A DNA stretch of 64,000 bases from Rhododendron vialii (lineage: Eukaryota > Streptophyta > Magnoliopsida > Ericales > Ericaceae). This document shows positions 12,751 through 22,948 of this stretch, piece after piece. The stretch's first letter is position 1, and each line of letters begins with the position of its first letter. The notes below the pieces were generated by a model. It saw only the letters and a list, made by a program, of their open reading frames with translations, had not been told where the DNA came from and did no database searches. The translations under genes and the position numbers were made by a program. The DNA is taken from NCBI RefSeq assembly GCF_030253575.1, contig NC_080557.1, positions 39,911,001 to 39,975,000 on the forward strand, in the 5' to 3' direction.

Positions 12751-14122
12751 CTTCGACCTTTCTCTCTCCAAACTTACGACTCTATGCACGGGGCAGAGGA
12801 TACAGCGATGGCAGAGAGAGAGAGAGAGGCGCGAAATCGGGAAAGCAATTTGGAAGGTTTGTCGCTGTAATTGCGCTTTTGTATCGAGGACGCCAGGGCC
12901 GGTTCAGCAGAGTTACCGGTTCGAAAAAATTTCAATTCTCTGGACGTAACTGCCCCCGAGAACTCAGGGCCTCGCAAGGCCCATCATAGTTTTTCGGGCT
13001 TCAAATCTAGTGGGCTGTAAGTTTAACACTTGCAATGAATAACCGGGCTGAAGCCCAAGAAAGAAACCAACCAGGGCCTGAAGACTGAAGAAAGATCTAT
13101 TGGTCCAGTTGGCAGTTCTCACTTCTCAGTTTTTTCATATTCACATCGGCCTATAACCCAAGTCACATGAAGCGCTTGCGCAATAATGCGGGCGCGAACG
13201 TGAAAGCGTTGCTCAAAAATATTCATACTTTTGGAAATTTGCGAGAGTGTAAAGCGAAGATTGAAAGTGTGAATGAAGGGTTTTGGTAAATGATTATATT
13301 ACCTAGCTCCTAACCTATTGATTTCATTTCTGAAGATAATGTCTACTTCTTCCATTCCTGGGGATGTAAGTGGTTCAGTTCGGTCGGTGTTTATTATAAA
13401 AATAAATCGAACCGATTTTATCTGTTTTTTATTATTGAGTACATAAACAGACTGATACTATCAACAAACCGCACCGAACCGCATTGTATTTAGGCGGTTT
13501 GGTTTGCTGCTGTTTTATCGATTTGAACTTTACATAATTGGTTCAATTCTTAAGGTAAGGTAATTTAACACTTAAGTAGTATTTGATTCAAAACTTTCCA
13601 CTAAAAAAATAAACTACGTACTACTCATCAATTACATGGGAAAACAAAACCATGTTCAACCCCTAACCAATAAAAGAAATTGAAATTGTCCGGTCAATGT
13701 ATGGATGATTAATTAACCCAAAAAAACTATTGTTCTTAAATAATAAAGATTGTCTCTACCAAGAAGTGCAATTAGGCATCCATAGCTGGAGACCTAGAGA
13801 AGAAATTAAACCAACACTCATTAGTGTAGCTCAGTTTGGTCGTTTTTTTTATAAAAAATAAATAAACCGAACCAATTTAATCGGTTTATAATCATTAGTG
13901 TAGCTCGGTTCAGTTTGTTTTTATGGAAAAACAAACCAGCCAAAACTCACCAGATTGGTTCGCTAGTGGCGGTTTGAACGATTTTAATCTGTATTCTCTA
14001 CCCCCTAGCCATATCTATACTTCCTTAAACTTCTTGTGTATAATCCTTCATTTTCTGCCAAGAATGTTCTTTTATTTACCAATACTCTATAGCTAATAAT
14101 ATTTACCAACAATATTTTTGGT
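12751..14122. other. Intergenic with CGGTT-motif repeat DNA left of the MULE
   Basis: No gene is supported. A short GA run lies at about 12813-12828, upstream of the preceding gene's ATG. About 13358-14010 is dense in GGTTCGGT/AACCGAACC-type motifs in both orientations, like the subterminal DNA of hAT elements. Possible termini are GGGGATGTAAG (13359) and CTACCCCCTAG (about 13999), but the flanking duplication is imperfect, so I treat it as a degraded non-autonomous element. Confidence 0.4.
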
Positions 14123-14131
14123 TATAAGGTT
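14123..14131 (+). repeat. Left 9-bp target-site duplication of the MULE
   Basis: TATAAGGTT abuts the left terminus of the large Mutator-like element. It is repeated without a mismatch at 37311-37319, next to the right terminus. Nine base pairs is the length made by Mutator-superfamily transposases. Confidence 0.93.
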
Positions 14132-14210
14132 GGGAACGACTTCGGTGTCCCCGGTCATTTTGGGGACACCGTAATTTTTGGTATAACAAAATCATTACAA
14201 GCATAACCAA
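14132..14210 (+). repeat. Left terminal inverted repeat of the MULE
   Basis: This end is the inverse of 37232-37310. It holds a perfect hairpin: CGGTGTCCCC at 14143-14152, a 9-nt loop, and GGGGACACCG at 14162-14171. The same hairpin occurs at the other end. Beyond it both ends continue with ATAACMAAATCATTA-like and CATAACC motifs, probably transposase-binding subterminal sequence. Confidence 0.9.
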
Positions 14211-14339
14211 ACCAATTATATGTATAACCAAGCCATAACAAGGCATAACCAAGGTATAACCAAAACTCCGATCCAACGGTTGAGATTGTGCCACGCATGC
14301 CAGTTTGACCAAAAAAAACCGGTCAAACTGGTCACCCTA

Positions 14340-14700
14340 ACAGGTCATCGTATTTGGCATAACAAAACCACTAAATAGCATAACAAGTAAACCCAAAAAG
14401 GCATAACTCGTGAATTTAATGGCATAACATGAGTATAATATTTCCTAAACAGGTATAACATTAACCCAAAATAGGCATAACAAAACCATTAAATGACATA
14501 ATTGTTGAGTTATAACCATGTGGGCATAACATAAACCATTGAAAAGCATAACAAAAAACCAATAACAAGTATAACAAAAACCATAAAAGGCATAACAAAA
14601 AGCAAAAAGTAAAAGAAGCATAATATGACCACATAAAAGCATAACAATAACCTCTAAAAGGTATAACAACAACCTCTAAAACCATAACAATACCCACCTG
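14340..14700. repeat. Subterminal GGCATAACA minisatellite-like array
   Basis: More than a dozen degenerate units of the form GGCATAACAAAAACC, spaced about 25-30 bp, fill this stretch. Long open frames on the minus strand here (CYAF/CYGFCY-like) are by-products of the array. The right subterminal region has only a few related motifs (37195-37260). Both ends share the palindrome TTAACCATGGTTAA (about 14736 and 37120), so the left TIR may have grown by array expansion. Confidence 0.8.
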
Positions 14701-14804
14701 TCATTTTTTCATTTATTTTTTTATTTGAAAATGTTTAACCATGGTTAAGTGAGAAAAAAATTTAAAATGTAAATGTGTCTTGCGATTATGTTCAACAGTA
14801 AAAT

Positions 14805-16110
14805 GTAATGGACCTCAATAAATCATTTATTTTAATAATCAAGGCCGTTAATTTGGTTGTTCTTGTTGATTTAGTTATTTATGAAAATTTTGGGCTCCAT
14901 CCGGATTATGAAACTCTTTGATTGGTACAAAAATTCAACATAAGAATGATAACTTATGTCCGATAAAGTTTGTAACGATAAGCAATTTACTTATTTTTTT
15001 TGCAAGAATGATGTAATCTCTCTTACGGAAATGATAGACGGTTCCGATTTTTAAAAAATTGATCAAGCGGTCATCGAGTTGTGAATTATAGGACTTTAAT
15101 ACCTACGTAAGCATCGAATGTGTTCCAATCATGTGGTTGCCGACATTCAATCATCACTAAAGTTGGCGAAAAATATAGAATCGATAAGATGTGCAATCTT
15201 AACGGTTTAGATCGGTCATCAGAAAAAATTATTGAATAGCTTCCTTTAAAATCTATATATTGAATTTCATTGTTTCCAAACTAAGGTCTTATGCTTTTGT
15301 GTAATGTACAATACTCATACTATCGCAACACAATCACAATGATCGATACCGTTCAGTTTGTTTTGATTGGTGTTTTAATTGTTCTCGTAAATTTTTGGGA
15401 CTACCGGATTTGGAAAGCCTTTTATTGGAACGTAGATTCATTATTATAATGACATTTTACATCTGATCAAGTATGTATTGATAAGAAATTTAATTCATTT
15501 TTGGCAGAAGTATTCTAATCTTTGTTACGTAAAGTATAGACGGTCCCGATTCGGGAAAAAATAGCCAAGGCGGCCCAAGAGTGGTGCAGTATGGGACTTT
15601 AACGCTTCTGGAAGCACCAAATGTATTCCGATTATGTGGTTGTCGACATCCGATTATCACCGATTTTGGTGACAATGATTAAATAAACAAGATGTTAAAT
15701 CCCATCGGTTTAGATCGAGCATTTGAAAATAAATTAGTTGCCAACCACCTTTAAAATCTATACATTACACTTTTTTTATTATGAACCAAGATCTTGTGCT
15801 GTAGTCTAATGTACAGTAGTCACACGACCGCATCACTATCACGACGATCGATACCGTTAATTTTATTGTACTTGTTGTTTTAATCATTCTCATAAAATTT
15901 TGGGTCTAACGGATTTTGAAAACTTTTTCATCAGAATGCAGATTCAATATTGTATGTTCGATTTTCCGATTATGTATGCAATTGGTCCCACCCATACAAG
16001 GAGAATCCCCCAAAATTTTGAAATCAGACCTTTTTACGGCAAAATTTTTGGGATTCAGATCCTCTACGAGGATTTCTCTGTTAGGATCATGTGATGCTTT
16101 TAATATGGAG
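14805..16110 (+). repeat. Diverged tandem repeat, about 505-bp period, 2.6 copies
   Basis: Matching landmarks recur at about 505-bp spacing: CCGTT in related contexts near 14845, 15349 and 15854; GATCGATACC at 15341 and 15846; GTTTAGATCG at about 15202 and 15709. The copies are diverged, with no open frame worth calling. It lies inside the MULE between the subterminal array and the first captured gene piece. Confidence 0.75.
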
Positions 16111-16317
16111 CTACCAACACATTAATGAGAAGATCGAAGGGCCCAAAACAACTCATCTTTGTTTTTGACAGAACACGCTGCTGTAGGGAATAATTGTCTA
16201 CCGGAAAAAAAACCCTACGTCCTAATCTTCTTCTTCTCCGTCGCTCTCAGTCCGTCGCTCTCAGTAAGTGTAACTTGCATCTTGACTTACGTTTCATCGC
16301 TGGTTTGATTTATCCAG

Positions 16318-16526
16318 AATTTGGAGGTGTTTCCTGAAGACAAGGCTATTAGTGAAGATGGGTCAGTTGAGGCAGGAGGATCTACTCGGAGTTTCAAGCT
16401 CTTTGGGAAGAATGTGCTAGTCAAAGATTCTAACAAGCCAAGTGAGGCATTTTGTGATCTGGCTTACATTAGTGAGAAAGGAGTGAACTTATCAGGTGGA
16501 CAGAGAGCTCGTCTTGCTCTGGCCAG
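16318..16526 (+). pseudogene. Captured exon: REVEILLE-type MYB piece joined to ABCC transporter piece
   Basis: One open exon (acceptor at 16316-16317, donor GT at 16527) encodes two unrelated gene pieces in one frame. The first half contains GGSTRSFKLFGKNVLV, which resembles the C-terminal region of REVEILLE/CCA1-like MYB factors. The second half contains YISEKGVNLSGGQRARLALA, the ABC signature (LSGGQ) of an ABCC half-domain. An upstream pyrimidine-rich exon ends near 16265 with a GTAAGT donor. No in-frame ATG is present, so this is probably an untranslated leader exon of the downstream HMG-Ulp1 transcript. Splicing to 18474 would keep frame. The abrupt junction marks transposon-mediated capture. 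Confidence 0.6.
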
Positions 16527-18474
16527 GTAACCATTGCTACTGTAAATAGGGTTCGTAGGGTTTTTTTCATGTTCCTGCACTTTTTTTTGGTTTCTTTGTT
16601 CATTAGAATAGTTAGGGTTCTCCTGCAATTCATCCGAATAGTTTTGTACGGCCGTGTGTTTCGATCTTCGGGGCTACGTGGTAAGAATATTTGTGGTATC
16701 AAACGCGTGATGATACAAATGCACATGTGCTCGAGCACACACTACCTCCACGGGCAGGGGATTGTTTTTTTTGAGTATTGGTTTCTAATAATTGGTTATT
16801 CCATAGAGTTTGACTTCCTTCTATGGCCGAACTGTGATGAATTTATTTGTTACGCAAGAATTGGACTTTTGTGTTCCACTGTGTTTGGAATTGAAATTTT
16901 GAATTAGGTTGAGCTATTTGTTACAACATTATGCAGTTCTCTACATGGGAACTAGTAACTCCAAATCCCTCGGTGTTACTACCATTCCCGGCTTTTAGAA
17001 TTTCAGCAATAGGCAAATGGTTTGGATGAAAGTTCCCCATCTCTTTCTACAATTTCGGCTATGCAGTTGATTTGCCTATTCCATGTAGGTTTGGTATCAT
17101 TTTGAGTAGTTATTTGATAGGAATAGTTATGATGGTGCCTGGCAAGAGGTTTTGAAGGGTGAATGTATCAGGAACATCACTTGCTTTGATGGCCTGTAAT
17201 TTGTAAGTGGTTTCCAATGCAACGGCAGGAGCCACGATTCTAAATGCGCAACATTTGAGTTTCAGTGCACAGTTGTGTAATTCACTTTTACATTAGCCAT
17301 ACATAACTTACGGTCTTGACCAGTATTATAAATATTACGATTTTGATCATTGCAGTTGGTTAAAAAAAACGATACAAAGATGATCCAAAAGGAGGGATTA
17401 GTCCCTACAAGGGGCGGTAGAGGAGTTCCTTTGTAGAATGCCAGGGACTGCCCAGAAGTGGGAAGCAACTGCAGAATTGTAAACCAAACATTAGAAAATT
17501 AAATACCCTTTTTCTTCTTCTCTCTCATTTTAGAACTCATTCTTATCTCTCCATTCTCTATCATCTGCAATTCATATATTGTTAGGTCACATACTGTTAC
17601 CAACACTCCTCATAGCTTGACCAAAGAAGTATATTCCACAATGGTTAGAAAATGCATGCTGCTGCGAAAAATTCTCAATACTGCGACACTAATAATCAGA
17701 GAATGTATAGCAAAACTTTTGGGAATCTTTCACCGTAACTAGAGAACGCAATTGCTATTGAAAAAATCATGGATTTGCACAATTTGATTGTTTTTTTGAG
17801 TATTGGTTTCAACTTGAGGTTGGATGCAATCCGGTCGTGAGTTGGGCATTCAATTGCTATTGAAAAAAACATGCCCAGATTTTAATGGAGTGGGTTGTCT
17901 CTTTGTGGCAAACTTGGAAAGACTGAAATAAGAAAAGTTTTAACAACTTGAATTCTAATGTTTACTCTAGCTACACGAACATCATTGCCTATGCCTCTGA
18001 AATGAATGAGGCATTCAAGTCCCCTCTTCACAATGTGGTAGTATATTTAGTTACCACTTTGAGCTTCATGGATTTGCACACTTTGAGTAATCCTAGAAAC
18101 TTACATTTGGAGATGAAATGCTTTGTTACTATTATGTTTTGTCATATGTAGGCAGATGGTTATTTCTTTTTGCTAACTTTTGAGAATGTCACTAAAAGAT
18201 TTGATCTCCATCCAGTTTATTAGGAAGGGGTAGCCCTAAGGCACGAGCAAGAAGGTCCATTCGGGACTATTCAATTCTTTGTAGCTATAAGGGTGTTTAA
18301 TAACTAGTGACTCGTGCCATTAGCATGTCCTTGCACTAAATAGGGATTCTATTTCCAATTGAAGTTGTACGATTCCATTTCCAATTGATGATTAAACATT
18401 TTAAGCTGATTACATTTTCATCTCGATATTATGTTTGATTGTAACACGGCCATGATGAATTATGTATTTTCAGC
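16527..18474. other. Probable leader intron of the HMG-Ulp1 gene
   Basis: A GTAACC donor at 16527 and a TTTTCAG acceptor at 18471-18473 bracket nearly 2 kb with no coding signal I can defend. It is AT-rich, with short Ser/Leu-rich frames only. Confidence 0.4.
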
Positions 18475-21400
18475 ATGACAGACGAGATCATTCAGAAGTA
18501 TGCTTTGAAAGGAAGGGTGCCATCGGCCTTCATTCTATATAAGTATTCCTTGTTAATGAAAATTTAATTCATTTAACACTGATTTGGTGTTTAATTATGT
18601 ATTTTCCTATGACAATGTTTGACTACTACTTTATGTTTGTGCAAGTAGCAATGAAACCATAGCCAATCTAAAAGATGCTGGTACCTTAATAACAAATCAG
18701 GTAAAATTATAATTTTAACTTAACATTTTGTCATCTAATTGCATCTATTTGATCTAATGTTGATGATGACAAATGATCATTGGTGCATGATTTGGTATGT
18801 ATTGCAGACGAAGAGGGACATTGGTGAGCAATGGAAAAACCTGTCGAACGAACACAGGCAAAAGTACAAAGATTTGGCTGAGTTGGCCAAAGAGGAACTC
18901 ACCAAGCATAAAGCTGTACTTCTGCCAAAACCCAAAAAAGTGAGTACAAATTGTTGGAACTTGTCTAGGTGAACATGATTTGACCTGATTTTGGAATGCC
19001 AACTTATTTGATGATGTTTGTTAAATTTGCAGAAAAAGATACAGAACCGTATTTCCTTAAAGTCCATCGTTCGAATAGTACAAAAGTTAAGCCCAGATCA
19101 ACGTCGTGCTATTCAGCTTATTGGGTTGGGTGGAATATTAGAATTGAGGTGTACGGCTCTTAACCATCCGCTATGTAATTGGTTGGTGCATAAATTTGAT
19201 CCTGTTTCTCGTTCACTTACTGTTCATGGGCAGACATTCCTTCTCACTGATTCCCATGTTCATGAGTGCTTGGGCATTAATGCACAAGGCAACCTTATTG
19301 AGTTGGAGGGAAATACGTCGGTAGAATTTTCAGAAGTTTATAAAAACCTTGGAATGACGAATGGGGTAGTCCAACTGAAAGAGTTGAGAGAGTACTTGGA
19401 GAAAACGGAGGAAGTAGATGATGTTTTCAAGAGGAAATTTGCCTTGTACATCTTGGGATGTTTTTTATGCCCAACCACAAAGTCGGGTGTTACTCGATCC
19501 CTTATTAATGTTGTTAGTGATGTTGCGGCAATGGCCAATCAGAATTGGGCGAACCTGACCCTAGACTTCTTATGCAAGGGTATACTAGACCAACGCAATA
19601 AGGATCATGCACAACCAAGCGGGTGCCTATTCCTCCTGGTGGTAGGTATTGAGTGATTCTGCATTAACGCATTTCATATTCCTTATTTCACTTTGGTTAT
19701 TTATTTGTTATGCATTATTACTTTAATTGTCTCATAATGCAGGTTTTCTACTTGGATCGTGTCTCTCCAAGGCCTATAGTTATGCCTTATGTTCGAAAAT
19801 TCCCTTCTTTGCTTGCTTGGGGTGATTCTGAAATTAAGAGTGTCTTGCATCGGTTTGACCAAATTGGAGGTTATGACAGGGAGGGGGTGGTGGTTCATTT
19901 TACACTAGAGGAAAAAACAAGTGGCAATGAAGGCGGTGTGTCCCAAATTTCAACTGGAGATGTAACTGTGATGACAAATACTCTTGCAACTATAGCAGGT
20001 CTTTTGTTGCGTCAAAATATATTAATGGCGAAGCACTTTGGCTCTGAAACGCCTTCTAAGCTACAACCACAAATGGGTCAAGAAATGGACCTAAACAATG
20101 TCCACCTTCAGGGAGAATTCTCTGCCCTCCTCGCGGGAGTACATGCATGTCAAACTTCAACACCGAACTTGTTTCAAACCCCTGATCTTGCACTCAACCA
20201 ATCATCCAAGGCTGTCTCAACAAATCCATGGCTGGCCAGCCATGTTAGCGCTGAAACACCTTCTAAGCTGGAACCACAAACAGCTCAAGAAATGGACCCG
20301 AACCATGTCCACCTTGAAGGAGTATCTTCTCCCCTCCTCACGCAAGTGCATACATGTCAAAGTTCAAGTCCGAACTTGTTTGAAACCCTTGATCATGGCT
20401 CTGAAATGCCGTCTCAGCTGCAACCACAAACGACTCAAGAAATGGACTTGAACCAAGTCCACCATTCAGGAGAATCCTCTCCCCAATTAATGGGAGTACA
20501 CAAAAGTGAAACCTCAATACCCAACCAGTTTAAAACTCCCGATCCCAACCAGTTTGATCAATATAACATGGGGATTGACACTCGAAAGAGGAGGATACAA
20601 TTTGAGGTGGATGAGATCCTAGTTTTACCTTCAGCAGTATCAGACTTTAAGTCATGCGGTGGTTTGAGTAGAGGTACCGACACTCGAAAGAGGAAGATAC
20701 AACAGGACATGGATGTGGCTGTATGTTCACCTTCACCGGTAAAGGGCTTTAAGTCGCGTGGTGGTTTGAGTAGAGGTAGGAAAAAAAAGTTGCTGAATGC
20801 CAACTATGTCCCGTCTTTCTGTGTTAATGATAATGTGGAAGTGTATGATGAACCACCGCGGTTGCGACAGCCTAATGAGTTGAAGAAAAGCCAATTCCAA
20901 CGTTCCCCCTTTACGAAGGATGGTCTTAAAAAGAGGAACCCTCCTAACAAACAAGCACAAACTCAGTCAACGATTATTGCGGACCAACATCAAATTGTGG
21001 ACAACCTGGATGTCAACGTTCCCACTGTATGAATCTTAATATCATTTACATTTATTGTCCCTTGTATACAATGTATTTCCAATTCATGGTTCTTATATTG
21101 TTTTTCCTGTCCAATTAAACAGTTTTGTGGACGCTATGGAAAATTCAAGTCTTTGCAGTTTGCTGGTGTGCAACAGTTGAATCTACAAACCAAGGTTACT
21201 AGTGATTCCCAATTTCCCTTCTACATTCTAGTATTTAGTCTAACTTGTTTTTCTTTTCTATTTGTTTCTTGTATAGCCGTATATTCGAGAAACACCTGAT
21301 TATGCAAGGAAGTCAACCTCGGTACCCTTAAATGACCTTGAAAAGTTGTTCGCGGCATTCATCTTTGATCCTTGCGATCCATTTACTGAGTACATTTTTC

Positions 21401-22948
21401 TAATTATGTGTTTTCCTTTGTTTTCCCTTGTAAACTATGAGGATTGTTTTTCATTACCACAATCATTCTTGTAGGGATTCTTACGTGCATTTGAAATTGT
21501 TTTCCACCGAAAGATTTTTTGCAACCCGGTCTGAATTGTGCAGCTTGAAACCCGGAGTATGGATACTAGACACGGTTTGTGTAAATATGATTTTGCCACT
21601 TGGTTTAAGTTGAAGTATTCAATTTGTTATTACTTTTTGCATTTTAGTCCAATGTGGTTACCTATCATGTATGGTTGTAGATTCTAAATTTGGTAGCCGT
21701 GCAAATGACAAATGCGGAAAGGTTGCTCTATCCAGACAAGCGCCACTTCATGTGGTATTTGCCGGTTACTGTATCAGTGAGTATAATCAATTTTCCCTTT
21801 GTTTCTTATACTACTGGCATTGTTTTTTATTCCCGTAAATTTGCCTCTTTATTCCCATAAATTTGCAGAGGCAGATATTAGACAATCCCAACCTCAATGA
21901 TTGTGATTTGAAGAAGTTATGCGGTAGCTACTTTGGAGATACAAATTTTACTGCTGATCTTAGCTCATGCTCTATGGTAAAGTTATAAAATGTTGAACTA
22001 AGTTAGTACTTTTGCAAATCAATTATAAAATAAGATTTCAATTGGTCTTGAATCATGATTGTTTACCTTTGATCGTAGATATACATACCAACAAATGATC
22101 GTGGGAACCACTGGTTTTGCATCAAAATAGACATGGGCATCCATATGGTTTATATTTTTGATTCAAAGCCCGCTACTCGATCCAATTTGTTTCGTAAGAA
22201 ACTGACACAACGAGTGGTATGGCACACCTCGTTTAGACCATGTTTTACGATATGCCCGGTTTGTATTCTAACTACTTGTTTTTACGATTAGCTGGAGGGA
22301 TTACATCGCGCGTTGCTCTTCCAATATGGAGAGCTCTATCAGGTTGATGTCACGAAGTTTAACATTGCTAATGTTGAAAAGCAACCCTTGCAGCATGAGG
22401 AGGACGGGTAATTTATTAAACATAATCTTTTTTAAGGCTTCACTTTTATGCCTATGAGACTAATAATTATGAAAATGTATCCCCGATGTATCCGTATCCT
22501 TTTTTTTAGTTTTTGCCATATTGCCGTATCCGTATCGTGTCGTATCCCGTATCTGTATCTGTGCTTTATAGGTTACTTGTGTTAATTGTGTTACTAGTGT
22601 TTGAAGTGGTTTACTTTATTCCTTTCTGCACATTTTTAGGTATGATTGTGGGCTATTTGTTATAAAATTCATGCAAGGGTTCAATTTCCCATCCGGTGTA
22701 CACAAGGTTAGTGCTCGTAAAGTAACATCGTTATGTTGTATTTAACTGGTTGTGATAGTGTTGGATTTCTAAGCTAGCTTTGGGTTTTGTAGATGGACAA
22801 TATTGAAAGGCCAAGGTTGTTATTGGAATTGTGTGGTGACAAGAATAATCGGGATGCCTTGGAGGTTTTAAAAAAATTTGAGGCATGGAAGGCAGAAAGA
22901 GGTAAAACGGGCTTTGTGTACGCAGGTGGTCACGTGATTCGTATATAA
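18475..22948 (+). CDS. HMG-box-like plus Ulp1/C48 cysteine protease protein (MULE cargo)
   Basis: Thirteen exons join with GT-AG sites and consistent phase: 18475-18542, 18649-18700, 18808-18939, 19033-19641, 19743-21026, 21123-21194, 21277-21389, 21475-21574, 21681-21776, 21869-21976, 22079-22216, 22292-22407 + 22640-22706 and 22793-22948 (the penultimate item lists two exons). The product is about 1036 aa with no stop. Residues 12-75 resemble an HMG box (VPSAFILY, then IGEQWKNLSNEHRQKYKDLA). Residues 85-400 resemble the plant-mobile-like domain seen in TE-linked Ulp1 proteins. A low-complexity repeat linker follows. The C-terminus has the C48 triad: His889 in GNHW, Asp906 in IFDSKP, Cys966 in GYDCGLFVIKF. 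The likely role is removing SUMO or a related modifier in the nucleus. The Gln normally 6-7 residues before Cys sits one or two further away. The start is the first in-frame ATG; an alternative acceptor for exon 2 is 18646. Confidence 0.82.
20040..20776 (+). repeat. Coding repeats in the Ulp1 protein linker
   Basis: Three degenerate units of about 50 codons (20040-20186, 20248-20397, 20398-20544) each run from an ETPSKLQPQ-like start through QEMDLN, HLQGE and PNLFQTPD-like motifs. Two further units of about 34 codons (20571-20673, 20674-20776) share DTRKRRIQ and FKSCGGLSRG. All stay in frame. Confidence 0.85.

Noticed and set aside
13358-14010. A complete hAT element left of the MULE
   Set aside because: Termini are weak and the flanking 8-mers (CCATTCCT and CCATATCT) differ at two positions; only a degraded repeat can be supported.
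14445-14697. Two long minus-strand frames with CYAF-like repeats, resembling a membrane protein
   Set aside because: They are translations of the GGCATAACA subterminal array of the MULE.
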